Assembly (NCBI GenBank): GCA_017525245.1
Contig: JAFXTE010000028.1
Span: 1 to 42,017, forward strand
Reading direction: 5' to 3'
Length of the DNA stretch: 42,017 nt
Source: Bacteroidales bacterium
GTDB taxonomy: Bacteria; Bacteroidota; Bacteroidia; Bacteroidales; WCHB1-69
Below are positions 16,461 to 24,882 of the stretch, one piece after another. The notes beneath the pieces are model-generated. The model worked only from the letters and a program-made list of their open reading frames with translations. It was not told the origin of the DNA and ran no database searches. Position numbers and translations under genes: made by a program. Position 1 is the stretch's first letter; every line of letters begins with the position of its first letter.

Positions 16461-18641
16461 TTACAACCTGATCAGAGTGGAACCCGTGGTTTTCCGCTGG
16501 TCGGTGACGACCTGCACGGCATAAACGCCATCCTTTAGCGAGGAAAGGTTGATGTGGTTCCGACCGGTGCGGGTGAGCAACAAACGACCATCCAACGCAT
16601 AAACGTTAAGGGTTATCCGCTTAGGACGTTCATCGCCGAAATCGACATACAACATGCGGTTCTCCACCCGGAACTGCACGCCCTGCGGCTGTTCCTGACT
16701 CAAATCCGGGATGCGGGATGGCAGATCCAGCACGTACAGCAAACCTTGGTAAGCGTCAATCTGTCCGTAGCCGTAGGTGTTGTTCGGATACGCCAACGTG
16801 TTGTCCTGATGGGTGGCAGTTTCACGAATAGCTTCCAGTGCCTCGGCGGGAGTCAGGTCTGGCTTGGCCTGTAGCCACAACGCGATAATGCCCGCCACCA
16901 CCGGAGACGCCATGGAAGTTCCTGATTCCGCCAAATAGTGGTAGGTTTTGCCGTTGTATTGCACCGTACTGGTCAGATTTTTCGCAATATAGTCATAATC
17001 TGCGTAAAAGCTGTTGTAAGCGGCATTGATATTGAGGCCCGGCGCCACCACGTCGGGCTTTATGCGTTCGTCGAAGGTGGGGCCGCATGAGGAAAATTTG
17101 GCTATGTGGCCCGGCTGATCGGGCGCGAAATCCAGCATGTCGGTGTTGGTCTGCCCTGCGATGTTCGTGAAGGTGTTTTTGTAACCGTTAGCCCCGACTG
17201 CGATGATGTCGGGAAGGTTAGCCGGCCAGGAGACGGAGTGTCCCGGCTGCGCGAAGCAATATTGCGGAACGCCTGTAACGTTCGTGAGGGAGTTGAAACC
17301 GATGTCACTGTACATCCAGGCGGGGCCATTGCCCGTGAGCAGCACCGTCGCGCCACAAAGTACCAAATAGGTGATATGCGGCAGCGTGCCGTGGATGTGA
17401 TAAACCGTGCCACGCGGGTCCTGATAGGGACTGACTTCCACCGTAAGCTGCACTTGCCCCATGCTCACCATGGTCGTGAACGTGGCACTGTTCACCTGGC
17501 TGATGCTGTCGGTGTTGAACATGATGGTTCCCTCAATGCCGCCGCCTACCAGCTGCATCCCAAGGAAGTCGAAACGCACCAATTGGTTGACAGGAGTCAC
17601 CAGATCCATATCGATGAGATGCCCGCCGGCGATACCGTTTTTGATGCCCGTACCAGCCTGGTAGTCAGACTGTCCCTTTTCCAAGTAGCACGCACGGGTG
17701 CCGTCATTGCCGCAAGCCGACACGATGATGCGCCCCGGTCCGACCAACGCCTGCAAGGCCTCGCCCTCCAGAATGCGCTGCGAGGTGAGCGTGACGGTTT
17801 CGCAACTGCTGAAATTGATGACGCAAGGTTTGTTGGCTTCCGCCGCCTTGTCGAAAATGTACTTGAACCCCAACACGGCGGTCGCGGAGGTGGGACCGGA
17901 TTCGCCCTCGAACTCCTCGCGGTCGGAGTTGAAATCGACGGCATAGATATCCGCCTCGGGAGCCATACCCTGAAGCTGGCCGTTCACCGCCGAGCCCGCC
18001 ATGATGCCCATCACATGGGTGCCGTGGATGCCATTGCGGGTGTTCTGCGAGTGTTCCAGCGCCGCTATCTCGGCAGCCGTTTCCAAGGCGTGACCCAACG
18101 TGCCATCGGCATTCGGCCAGTGGAAATCGTAGTAATATTGCACCCGCAGGTCGCCGTCAGCGTCCTGAAACGCCGGGTGCGTGAAGTCGTAGTAACAGTC
18201 GAAGACACCCGCCACCACGCCTTCGCCCGTGAAAGCTTGCGGCAGGTTGTCGCCCGCATAGATACCCGTGGCATTGACCTGCTGCGGGGTCACCTCCATC
18301 GCGGGGCGCGGCATCCGCTCGGCCTCGACACGCTCTATCGTGTCGTTTTGGGACAACTCCCTGACCCTGGCCAACGGCACATCCACGATATAGATGCGCC
18401 CCACCCTGTCGATGAGTCGGCAACCGTGCCGCTCAAAGAAAGCGGGAGCATCGCAAGAGACCGTCAGCGAAACGAGCGCATTGACGGAACGAGGAGATTT
18501 GGCCACCGTCGCCGTCCCGTCGGAACAGTTGGCCACCATCGTCGCCAAATACCTCGACACCTTGGAACAATCAGGGGTCTGCTGCGCACTCACACCTCGC
18601 AGCAACAGCAGAGCAAAGACAACAAATGCTATTCTTTTCAT
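16461..18641 (-). CDS. Secreted subtilisin-like (S8) peptidase, C-terminal sorting domain
   Basis: This 726-residue exported serine peptidase has a signal peptide cut near Ala19-Gln20, a propeptide-like region to about residue 115, and a catalytic triad of Asp148 (GVFDCYYD), His206 (IHGTHVMG) and Ser576 (SGTSMASP). A long insert between His and Ser probably forms a beta or PA-like domain. The last 75 residues (YVDFGDERPKRITLNVYALDGRLL and onward, ending TLIRL) have the beta-sandwich pattern of a type IX secretion sorting domain, so it is probably surface-bound or released. It converges on the hydrogenase operon with only 13 bp between stops. No clear promoter core was found in the 211 bp upstream. 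Confidence 0.9.
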   Translation of the reverse strand: MKRIAFVVFALLLLRGVSAQQTPDCSKVSRYLATMVANCSDGTATVAKSPRSVNALVSLTVSCDAPAFFERHGCRLIDRVGRIYIVDVPLARVRELSQNDTIERVEAERMPRPAMEVTPQQVNATGIYAGDNLPQAFTGEGVVAGVFDCYYDFTHPAFQDADGDLRVQYYYDFHWPNADGTLGHALETAAEIAALEHSQNTRNGIHGTHVMGIMAGSAVNGQLQGMAPEADIYAVDFNSDREEFEGESGPTSATAVLGFKYIFDKAAEANKPCVINFSSCETVTLTSQRILEGEALQALVGPGRIIVSACGNDGTRACYLEKGQSDYQAGTGIKNGIAGGHLIDMDLVTPVNQLVRFDFLGMQLVGGGIEGTIMFNTDSISQVNSATFTTMVSMGQVQLTVEVSPYQDPRGTVYHIHGTLPHITYLVLCGATVLLTGNGPAWMYSDIGFNSLTNVTGVPQYCFAQPGHSVSWPANLPDIIAVGANGYKNTFTNIAGQTNTDMLDFAPDQPGHIAKFSSCGPTFDERIKPDVVAPGLNINAAYNSFYADYDYIAKNLTSTVQYNGKTYHYLAESGTSMASPVVAGIIALWLQAKPDLTPAEALEAIRETATHQDNTLAYPNNTYGYGQIDAYQGLLYVLDLPSRIPDLSQEQPQGVQFRVENRMLYVDFGDERPKRITLNVYALDGRLLLTRTGRNHINLSSLKDGVYAVQVVTDQRKTTGSTLIRL

Positions 18642-18742
18642 AACTGTGGTTTTAGGTATTGGATTATTCTTTACTGCCCAAAATTTTCCGTCAGCAAAAA
18701 TGGCATTTTTTCATCGGACATCTTACGTCATACATCACAAGT

Positions 18743-18842
18743 CTTATTTTTGTGTGAGCCGGCGCGTAGGGGGCGACGTTTCCAAGCGTCGCAGAAACCA
18801 CATTCACGAACCAACGTTGGGAAACGTTGGCTCCTATGCACC
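18743..18842 (+). repeat. Hairpin repeat, copy A, downstream of hicB
   Basis: The first 84 bp (18743-18826) match 19640-19723 with three mismatches in the same direction. It starts CTTATTTTTG, a -7-like motif, then GAGCCGGCGCG. Copy A also has imperfect inverted ends: 18761-18783 and 18820-18842 pair at 17 of 23 positions, with an inner GCGACG/CGTCGC stem around 18774-18791. It could fold into a long hairpin, as MITE- or REP-like elements do. Confidence 0.8.
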
Positions 18843-18852
18843 TTTCGCGTCG

Positions 18853-19260
18853 TCACACGCAAACCGCCTGCAACTCACGTCCCAAAGCATGCAACGCATT
18901 GACAATCTTGCCGCTCTGCGCCGGACGCGGCTTGCTCCTGCCGCAGATGTAATGACCCAACTGCCGTTCGTTGATGCCCGTTAGACGCGACAATGCCGCG
19001 CGAGTCAGTATCTTATCGTAGCAGTACAGTATGCTCTGGATATCCATCTTGAAGACCAAATTATACGATTGGTCGAACACGGCAGGATATTCTTCCTTAT
19101 CTTCTTTCGCGCAATCCACAAAAAAGTCAATGCTTTCACGCACATAATCAATAAAACCCGAAAAATCACCAGAAAAGGCAACGACCCACCCTGGCAGAAG
19201 GTCGCAACTGCCGCTGTATCCTTTCTCCGTTCTTGATGTTGAAATGACTACTTCTTCCAT
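18853..19260 (-). CDS. hicB: HicB-type antitoxin
   Basis: This 135-residue protein lies 19 bp downstream of hicA on the same strand, the usual hicA-hicB order. Residues 1-75 match the partial RNase H-like HicB fold (YSGSCDLLPGWVVAFSGDFSGFIDYVRESI), and residues about 78-130 form a helix-turn-helix (LTRAALSRLTGINERQLGHYICGRSKP) for DNA binding. It would neutralise HicA by direct binding and repress the operon. The pair lies between two 84-bp repeats, which suggests it arrived or spreads as a cassette. The antitoxin appears full length. Confidence 0.85.
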   Translation of the reverse strand: MEEVVISTSRTEKGYSGSCDLLPGWVVAFSGDFSGFIDYVRESIDFFVDCAKEDKEEYPAVFDQSYNLVFKMDIQSILYCYDKILTRAALSRLTGINERQLGHYICGRSKPRPAQSGKIVNALHALGRELQAVCV

Positions 19261-19279
19261 AATATCTGCTTCTTCGGAA

Positions 19280-19477
19280 TTAAAAAATCAACCCTGATTG
19301 TTTCTCAATGCTTCTCAGCTCTGCGCCCCAAGTGTCATCACTCGGTTTTCCATTCACCGTCACCTTGCCCTTTTTCTCCGGATGCCGGAATTGACGATGA
19401 CTCCCACGCTGATGCACTATATACCATCCATCATCCGCCAGCATTTTCAGTATTCTACTTGTTTTTACTACTTTCAC
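19280..19477 (-). CDS. hicA: HicA-type mRNA interferase toxin
   Basis: This 65-residue protein has the HicA double-stranded RNA-binding-like fold. The motif RGSHRQFRHPEK holds His27, the expected catalytic histidine, and GKVTV follows as in the family. HicA toxins are ribosome-independent mRNA interferases that stop translation when the antitoxin is lost. Length and motif are normal, so it is probably active. It is translated first, 19 bp before hicB. Confidence 0.9.
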   Translation of the reverse strand: MKVVKTSRILKMLADDGWYIVHQRGSHRQFRHPEKKGKVTVNGKPSDDTWGAELRSIEKQSGLIF

Positions 19478-19506
19478 GGTTCAAAAACATTTTATTTTCA
19501 GCATTG

Positions 19507-19514
19507 CAAAAATA
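19507..19514 (-). promoter_or_regulatory. Promoter -7 element for hicAB
   Basis: Reads TATTTTTG on the minus strand, about 30 bp before the hicA ATG. No clear operator palindrome for HicB could be picked out around it. Confidence 0.55.
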
Positions 19515-19639
19515 GTAAAAACACTACGATGTTGTATGTGGCTCAAGAAAAATTATCAACAGAATTATGAACAGAACCAATGTGACACATCAGCACAATG
19601 ATGACCAGCACAAATCAACATGATTGCCGATGAATTTAC

Positions 19640-19723
19640 CTTATTTTTGGGCGAGCCGGCGCGTAGGGGGCGACGTTTCCAAGCGTCGCAGAAACCACAT
19701 TCACGGACCAACGTTGGGAAACG
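19640..19723 (+). repeat. Hairpin repeat, copy B, upstream of hicA
   Basis: This is the second 84-bp copy, same direction as 18743-18826, three mismatches in all. After GGGAAACG it diverges from copy A, so the right inverted end is missing or changed and is replaced by a C-run. The two copies bracket hicAB with 897 bp between equivalent points. Confidence 0.85.
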
Positions 19724-19994
19724 ATGCCCCCCCCCGCCGCGCCGTCGGGCTATCCGTTACAATGTTTTTTGCCAATCTGTTCCGTACGTACGGATGATTA
19801 TCCGCACATACAACCCATTATCCAACAATATTTTACAATCGGAGACAGGCAAAAAACATTTCCACTTCTATCCCTCTCGCAATCCCCGCCGTGCCAGACG
19901 TGTACAAACATTCCTGCTCCCGCCGCCGGAACGTTTCCCTATGTCGGGTTTCGCCCCTGAAGGGGCGGAATTGGAAAACGGGGGCGCATTTCCC

Positions 19995-20021
19995 TACCGA
20001 GCTTTTGTCCCTATCGGGACA
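19995..20021. repeat. Dispersed TGTCCC/GGGACA hairpin repeat, copy 1
   Basis: Starts TACCGAGCTTTTGTCCC and folds as TGTCCC-TATC-GGGACA. It matches 33558-33584 at 23 of 27 positions. Confidence 0.65.
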
Positions 20022-20030
20022 TCATCCCAT

Positions 20031-20152
20031 CGCCCATTCATCGGTTTTCATCGTGTCATCGCCCATTCATCACCCATTCATCGCTCATTCGTCACACATT
20101 CATCACCCATTCATCGCTCATTCATCACCCATTCATCGGTTTTCGTTGTGTC
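20031..20152. repeat. Array of 11-bp units with duplicated flanks
   Basis: Seven 11-bp units of the type ACCCATTCATC fill 20061-20137. The sequence CATTCATCGGTTTTC, followed by a GTGTC a few bases on, occurs on both sides (about 20034-20055 and 20131-20152), so the array sits inside a larger duplication. On the minus strand nearly every unit contains TGA. Confidence 0.75.
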
Positions 20153-20171
20153 TTCGCTCATCCCTTCAACT

Positions 20172-20199
20172 ACTAACTACTAACTGCTAACCGCTACCT
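20172..20199. repeat. Heptamer array at the symporter stop codon
   Basis: Units ACTAACT, ACTAACT, GCTAACC, GCTACCT. On the minus strand they encode the last residues (Val-Ala-Val-Ser-Ser) and the TAG stop at 20180-20182 of the symporter. Confidence 0.8.
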
Positions 20200-21664
20200 G
20201 CTTCTTGCTCGCCGCGACCAGAGCCCCGAACACCAGCAACCCATTGACAATCAGCAGTTCGTAGCCGAACTTGTAGCCGAAGAGCCACTGCTGGGAGTGC
20301 GTGGCGAGGATGTAACAGAAGACCGGGATGCCGATGGCGATGACCGGAACGAGCCAGCGGCGCGACTGCGGGATCTCCCGCTTGGTGAACATACCGAACG
20401 TGAACAAGCCCAAAATCGGACCATAAGTGTAGGAGGCCACCATGAAGATGATGCGGATGAGTGCGTCGTTGTGGTGCTGCGAGACGATGAGAATCACCGT
20501 CAGGAAGAGCATGGAGATGACGAGGTGGACGATGCGGCGCACGTTGATCTGCTGCTTCTCCGTGGGAAAACGCTTCTCAATGTCGAGCAGGTCGTAGCAG
20601 ACAGTGGTCGTGAGGGCCGTGAAGGTGCCGTCCGCGCTGGAGAAACCGGCAGAGATGAGTCCGAAGACGAAGACCAAAGCCCCCACCTTGCCTAAGTAGT
20701 TGAACGCGATCTCCGGATAGATGCGGTCGGTCGGGAACTGGCTGACATCCACGCCGTTGTGCTGCGCGAAGACCAGCAACATGCCGCCCAACAGCAGGAA
20801 CAGGATGTTGACGACCACCAAGATGCAGGTGAACGAGAACATGTTGCGTTGCGACTCCCGCAACGACTTGCAAGAGAGGTTCTTCTGCATCATGTCCTGA
20901 TCCAAGCCCGTCATGGAGATGGTGATGAACATGCCGCCGATGACCTGCTTCAGGAAGTAGCTGTTGTTGCGCCAATCGGTGTTGAAGACGGTGCGGCAGT
21001 CGGTACCGTCCTTGCCCACAGTGGCCATCTGCGCCCACAAATCGCTGAAGGAGCCGCCCATGTTGCGCATGATCACCACAATCGTAATAATCAGTGCGCC
21101 AATCAGAAAGGTGGTCTGCAGCATGTCCGTCCACACTACGGTCTTGATGCCACCGCGGAATGTGTAGAGCAGGATGATGGCAATCATCACGATGGCCGTG
21201 GCCCAGATCGGGATGTTCCAGCCATCGAAGACAAAGATCTGCAACACAAAGATTACCAGATACATACGCAACGCCGAACCCAGCAATCGCGACAGGAAGA
21301 AGAACAGTGCGCCCGTCTTGTGCGCCTCGTTGCCGATGCGCTTGCCGAGGTACTCGTAGATGGAGGTCACGTTGAGCCGATAATAGAGCGGCAACAGCAA
21401 CAACCCGATGACGATGTAGCCGAGGATGTAGCCGAAGACCACTCCCAAGTAGGTGAACTGCGTGGTATAAACGTCGCCGGGCACCGACATGAACGTCACG
21501 CCCGACAACGAACTGCCAATCATGCCGTAAGCCACCACAAACCAGGGTGACTTACGGTTTCCTGTGAAGTAACTCATTTTGTCCGTTTTGCGGGAAGTCA
21601 ACCCCGTAATCACGAACAGCATCACCACATAAAGGGCGAAGAATGTGAAGATGAAGGTCTGCAC
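20180..21664 (-). CDS. Sodium:solute symporter (SSS family)
   Basis: This 494-residue membrane protein has about 13 predicted helices in the sodium:solute symporter order. Early family marks are GLTSRKTDKMSYFTGNRKSPW and GMIGSSLSGVTFMSVPG; the sodium-binding region of the fold lies there and near SAGFSSADGTFTALTT in helix 8-9. Members carry sugars, amino acids, sialic acid and other substrates, so the cargo cannot be told. It is the last gene of a minus-strand run (desulfidase, pgi, symporter), 57 bp after pgi, with a heptamer array in that gap. Its own last five residues are encoded by a second array. Confidence 0.92.
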   Translation of the reverse strand: MQTFIFTFFALYVVMLFVITGLTSRKTDKMSYFTGNRKSPWFVVAYGMIGSSLSGVTFMSVPGDVYTTQFTYLGVVFGYILGYIVIGLLLLPLYYRLNVTSIYEYLGKRIGNEAHKTGALFFFLSRLLGSALRMYLVIFVLQIFVFDGWNIPIWATAIVMIAIILLYTFRGGIKTVVWTDMLQTTFLIGALIITIVVIMRNMGGSFSDLWAQMATVGKDGTDCRTVFNTDWRNNSYFLKQVIGGMFITISMTGLDQDMMQKNLSCKSLRESQRNMFSFTCILVVVNILFLLLGGMLLVFAQHNGVDVSQFPTDRIYPEIAFNYLGKVGALVFVFGLISAGFSSADGTFTALTTTVCYDLLDIEKRFPTEKQQINVRRIVHLVISMLFLTVILIVSQHHNDALIRIIFMVASYTYGPILGLFTFGMFTKREIPQSRRWLVPVIAIGIPVFCYILATHSQQWLFGYKFGYELLIVNGLLVFGALVAASKKQVAVSS

Positions 21665-21695
21665 TTGTTACAGTTTTTATTGTCAATGACGTTAG

Positions 21696-21723
21696 GCTAA
21701 CTGCTAACTGCTAACTGCTAACT
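21696..21723. repeat. Heptamer array at the pgi stop codon
   Basis: Four exact GCTAACT units. On the minus strand the pgi TAG stop (21722-21724) is the first codon of the array and each later unit carries another TAG in a shifted frame. Confidence 0.9.
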
Positions 21724-23044
21724 ACTGAAATAAAAAATATTTCACGCCGGGTTTTCCGAGCAGACGGAACATATTCTTCTTGTACGCTTCCACGCCGGGT
21801 TGGTCGAACGGGTTCACGCCGAGCATGTAACCGCTTACCGCACAGCTCATTTCGAAGAAGTAGATGAGTTCGCCGAGGTGGTACTCGTTGATTTCCGGCA
21901 CGGTGATGCAGAGGTTCGGCACCTGACCGTCCACGTGTGCGAGACACGTGCCTTTGCGGGCGATCTGGTTGATTTCGTGGATAGTGCGGTGCTGCAGATA
22001 GTTCAGGTTGTCGAGGTTTTCGGCATCCTCGGGGATGTTGACGCGGTGGTGGACCGCATCGATGGCGAGGACGGTCTCGAACATCTGGCGCGTGCCTTCC
22101 TGGATGTATTGCCCGAGGGAGTGCAGGTCGGTGGAGAAGATGGCGCCGGCGGGGAAGATGCCCTTGTGCTCCTTGCCCTCGCTCTCACCGAAGAGCTGCT
22201 TAAACCATTCGATGAAGTAGAACAGCTGCGGTTCGAAGGAGGCGAGCAACTCGACCTTCAACCCGCTTTCATAGAGTAGGTTACGGATGAGGGCGTATTG
22301 CAGAATCGGGTTCTGCTCGTATTTCGGATTCTCAGCGACGAACTTCTGCATGTCTTTCGCGCCCTGCAGCAGCTGGCGGATGTTGAAGCCGGCCATCGCG
22401 ATGGGCAACAGACCCACGGGGGTGAGCACGGAATAGCGACCGCCCACATCATCGGGAATCACGAAGGTGGGATAACCTTCCTTGTCGGCGAGGGTCTTCA
22501 AGGCGCCGCGGGCCTTGTCGGTGATGGCCACGATGCGCTCTTTGGCAGCCTCCACGCCGTATTTCTTCTCGCAGTGCTGTTTCAGGATGCGGAAAGCCAG
22601 AGCGGGTTCGGTAGTTGTGCCCGACTTGGAGATCACCACCACGGAGTAGTCGCGGGTGTCGAGAACGTCCAGCAGATCGTGGAGGTAGTCCTCGTTGATG
22701 TTGTTGCCGGCGTAGAGGATGTGCGGGAACTTGCCATCGACGTAGGGAGCGAAAGAGTGCTGCAGGGCCTCGATGACGGCGCGTGCCCCGAGGTAGGAGC
22801 CGCCGATGCCGACCACCACGACCACTTGCGATTTGGCGGCCATGCGGGCGGCGCATTCCTCAATGCGGGTAATGTCGGCCTCCGTCACATCGTTCGGAAG
22901 GGTAATCCACCCGAGAAAATCGTTGCCGCGGCCGGTACGGTTGAGCGCGGTCTGGAGCGCGGCCTCAGCGTCGGCCTTGCGGGGGTCCGTTATTAATTTT
23001 TCTACAAAAAATAAAGCATCTTGAGATGAAAATTTTACATTCAT
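21722..23044 (-). CDS. pgi: Glucose-6-phosphate isomerase
   Basis: This 440-residue enzyme interconverts glucose 6-phosphate and fructose 6-phosphate in glycolysis. It is the short bacterial form. The phosphate-binding SIS-type loops are visible at VVVGIGGSYLGARAV (residue about 77) and ISKSGTTTEPA (residue about 138), with the GGRYSVLTPVGLLP segment near residue 204 and the late SFEPQLFYFIEWFKQLFGESEGKE catalytic region. It is 24 bp downstream of the desulfidase-family gene and likely co-transcribed. The C-terminus (KYFLFQ) is complete, and the heptamer array starts exactly at the stop. Confidence 0.97.
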   Translation of the reverse strand: MNVKFSSQDALFFVEKLITDPRKADAEAALQTALNRTGRGNDFLGWITLPNDVTEADITRIEECAARMAAKSQVVVVVGIGGSYLGARAVIEALQHSFAPYVDGKFPHILYAGNNINEDYLHDLLDVLDTRDYSVVVISKSGTTTEPALAFRILKQHCEKKYGVEAAKERIVAITDKARGALKTLADKEGYPTFVIPDDVGGRYSVLTPVGLLPIAMAGFNIRQLLQGAKDMQKFVAENPKYEQNPILQYALIRNLLYESGLKVELLASFEPQLFYFIEWFKQLFGESEGKEHKGIFPAGAIFSTDLHSLGQYIQEGTRQMFETVLAIDAVHHRVNIPEDAENLDNLNYLQHRTIHEINQIARKGTCLAHVDGQVPNLCITVPEINEYHLGELIYFFEMSCAVSGYMLGVNPFDQPGVEAYKKNMFRLLGKPGVKYFLFQ

Positions 23045-23068
23045 ATCCTTATATTTTAATTAATGTTC

Positions 23069-24349
23069 TTATTTCTGCGTCATGATGTCCAGCACCAGAC
23101 TGTCGGTGGCCGCCATGCCGTGGTTGCCGATGTTGGCCATGTTCTGCACACACTTATCGACATCCGCGTCGATGATGCCCTCTTCCGGCGTAACCACCTC
23201 GTTCTCAATGGCCAGCATGGAGGAGAGAACCGCTGTGGAGACACCCGTGGCGACTTTCAGCGAACAGCTCGGTTTCGCGCCGTCGCAGATCATGCCCGTG
23301 ATGTTGGCGATCATGTTTTTCACGGCATAGACAATCTGTTCGTAGCTGCCGTTGAGCAGGTAGGTGAGGCCGCACGCGGAGCCCGTGGCTGCTACCACGC
23401 AGCCGCACAACGGCGACAGTCGTCCGAAACTTTGCTTGATGTAAATCACTGTCAAATGACTGAGCATCAACGCTCTGGTGAGTTCTTCCTCGCTTTTGAG
23501 GCGTTCTTTGGCGAAAACCCAGACGGGTAGTGTGGCCGCGATGCCCTGATTGCCGCTGCCTGAGTTGCTCATCACGGGCACCTTCACGCCAGCCATACGC
23601 GCGTCGCACGCCGCGGACGTGTAAGAGAGGATTTTGGAGTAGATGCCGTTGCCGAAGAACTGGGTCCGCGGCTCCATGAAGATGGTGCGGCCCAGCCCGT
23701 GGCCGTAGTGTTTGCTCAGCGACATCTCCGCCGCGCGCTTGTTCAGCTCGGCGGTTTCGAGGATGAAATGGATTTCCGAAATCGGGGCGGTGGTCGCGAA
23801 ATCATACACCATGCGCATGGTCAGCTTCGGATCCTCGGGTTCGTCTTTCGCCTCGGTCTTCACGCGGTCATCGAGCAACACCTCGCCGTTTTTGGCGATG
23901 TAGCTGAAATGGGTGTGCATACCGCTGATGACCACGGTCACGTTGTCATCGCCGTTGTGGCATTCCACCTCGATGTAGAGTTTCTCCTCGACCTCCTTCT
24001 TTTGAAGGATTTTGATGCGGTTCTGGGCGATGAACACCTTGCCCTTCTCCACCATTTCGGGAGTGATATCTTTCAGTACCTCAAGCTGATACTCGGATTT
24101 GCCAGCCAATGCGCCGAGGGCGATGGCGATGGGCAGTCCGACCATGCCGGTGCCGGGGATTCCCACGCCCATGGCGTTTTTCAGCATATTCGCGCTAAGT
24201 GACACGACAATCTGTTTGGGCATCCCGCCCAGGGTTTCCTTGGCTTTGGCGACGGCCAGCGCCACGGCCATCGGCTCGGTACAGCCAATGGCGGGCACCA
24301 CTTCCCGTTTCACCAAGGCAATTATGCGGTTTCGTTCTTCTGGAGTCAT
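23069..24349 (-). CDS. L-cysteine desulfidase family protein (UPF0597)
   Basis: This 426-residue protein belongs to the UPF0597/L-cysteine desulfidase family related to the L-serine dehydratase alpha chain. Cysteines that may hold a [4Fe-4S] cluster occur in PAIGCTEP near residue 22, CGCVVAATGSACG, and ICDGAKPSCSLK. The conserved NSGSGNQG loop is also present. Activity would release sulfide, ammonia and pyruvate from cysteine; this is inferred from the family. I choose ATG 24349 and not the longer upstream frame because a clear promoter core lies at 24369-24376, inside that extension. It is the first gene of the run with pgi and the symporter. Confidence 0.9.
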   Translation of the reverse strand: MTPEERNRIIALVKREVVPAIGCTEPMAVALAVAKAKETLGGMPKQIVVSLSANMLKNAMGVGIPGTGMVGLPIAIALGALAGKSEYQLEVLKDITPEMVEKGKVFIAQNRIKILQKKEVEEKLYIEVECHNGDDNVTVVISGMHTHFSYIAKNGEVLLDDRVKTEAKDEPEDPKLTMRMVYDFATTAPISEIHFILETAELNKRAAEMSLSKHYGHGLGRTIFMEPRTQFFGNGIYSKILSYTSAACDARMAGVKVPVMSNSGSGNQGIAATLPVWVFAKERLKSEEELTRALMLSHLTVIYIKQSFGRLSPLCGCVVAATGSACGLTYLLNGSYEQIVYAVKNMIANITGMICDGAKPSCSLKVATGVSTAVLSSMLAIENEVVTPEEGIIDADVDKCVQNMANIGNHGMAATDSLVLDIMTQK

Positions 24350-24368
24350 TGGATAAAATTTGAGACTG

Positions 24369-24376
24369 CAAAGATA
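24369..24376 (-). promoter_or_regulatory. Promoter -7 element for the desulfidase-pgi-symporter run
   Basis: Reads TATCTTTG on the minus strand, 19 bp before the ATG at 24349, and fixes that start codon. Confidence 0.7.
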
Positions 24377-24480
24377 CATAATATTCGTGAAACACGAGTT
24401 GGGGAAGAAAAACACAGTGGTGCGCATGCTCGATTTGCGGTAGCAACTTGCGTAATCCTGCGAAAAACCACGCCAAAAAC

Positions 24481-24506
24481 TTAACAATTAAAATTTTAAT
24501 TGTTAA
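24481..24506. repeat. Perfect 26-bp AT-rich palindrome
   Basis: Arms TTAACAATTAAAA and its complement meet without a spacer. It lies about 105 bp upstream of the desulfidase promoter and 50 bp before a plus-strand promoter, so it could be an operator or a bidirectional terminator-like structure. Nothing in it identifies a regulator. Confidence 0.7.
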
Positions 24507-24558
24507 AATATTTTGTATCATTCTGGTTTTGAACATCAAAAATTATTTCGCGAACCCC

Positions 24559-24589
24559 TTGACAAACGCCTTCTTGTGTTGTATATTTG
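24559..24589 (+). promoter_or_regulatory. Strong promoter-like sequence before higBA remnant
   Basis: TTGACA (24559-24564) and TATATTTG (24582-24589) are 17 bp apart, which fits both the classic and the Bacteroidota patterns. What it drives is unclear: a 28-codon frame follows (24623-24709), with no family signal, and higBA has its own promoter further on. Confidence 0.5.
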
Positions 24590-24717
24590 CCATATCATTT
24601 AAATCATTAAAACATAAAAATTATGATATGCATATTAGAAGTTGAAAAACAAAATTGTTCCCCGAAGAAGAGAATCTTTATTTCAATCAATCAGTCAGTT
24701 AACCCGTAAAACCAAAA

Positions 24718-24740
24718 AAATTCACTATTTTAGTGAATTT
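24718..24740. promoter_or_regulatory. Operator palindrome of the higBA locus
   Basis: Perfect 10-bp arms AAATTCACTA and TAGTGAATTT around a TTT spacer. It covers the -33 region of the promoter at 24754-24761, the usual place for an autoregulating HigA antitoxin to bind. HigA binding is inferred from position. Confidence 0.7.
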
Positions 24741-24753
24741 CAAAATAAAATTG

Positions 24754-24761
24754 TATTTTTG
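24754..24761 (+). promoter_or_regulatory. Promoter -7 element of the higBA locus
   Basis: TATTTTTG, 13 bp before the ATG of the higB remnant and 13 bp after the operator palindrome. Confidence 0.65.
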
Positions 24762-24774
24762 CCGCGAAGAAGTC

Positions 24775-24882
24775 ATGGAAATTCATTTTGACAAAGATTA
24801 TCTATCAGAACTCTATTACAACGGAAAGTGCTCGGACAAAAAGCATCGTTTTCAACCAAAAGTGGAAGGGATTTATGAGTAA
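24775..24882 (+). pseudogene. higB: Truncated higB toxin remnant (35 codons)
   Basis: The 35-residue frame begins MEIHFDKDYLSELYYNGK and continues DKKHRFQP, which matches the N-terminus of HigB/RelE-family toxins, normally 90-110 residues. After QPKVEGIYE it stops at TAA 24880-24882. The rest, including the catalytic C-terminal half, is gone. The stop overlaps the higA start (ATGAGTAA), so the deletion joined the toxin start to the antitoxin. It cannot be an active toxin, but translation of the remnant could still couple to higA. Confidence 0.75.

Larger units (their letters stand above)
19724..20179. other. Gene-free tract of hairpins and tandem repeats
   Basis: I see no gene. It holds a long C-run (about 19727-19735), a TCCGTACGTACGGA palindrome near 19784-19797, a CGCCCCTGAAGGGGCG hairpin at 19952-19967, a 27-bp dispersed repeat at 19995-20021 (second copy at 33558-33584) and an 11-bp tandem array at 20061-20137. 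Open frames here are made of repeat translation. Confidence 0.7.

Noticed and set aside
17106-18902. Open frame of 598 codons on the plus strand opposite the subtilase
   Set aside because: The minus-strand frame has a full catalytic triad and signal peptide; the plus frame is a codon-bias shadow rich in Arg and His.
24623-24709. 28-codon frame behind the TTGACA promoter
   Set aside because: Too short, no family signal and no clear ribosome site. It is mentioned only in connection with the promoter.
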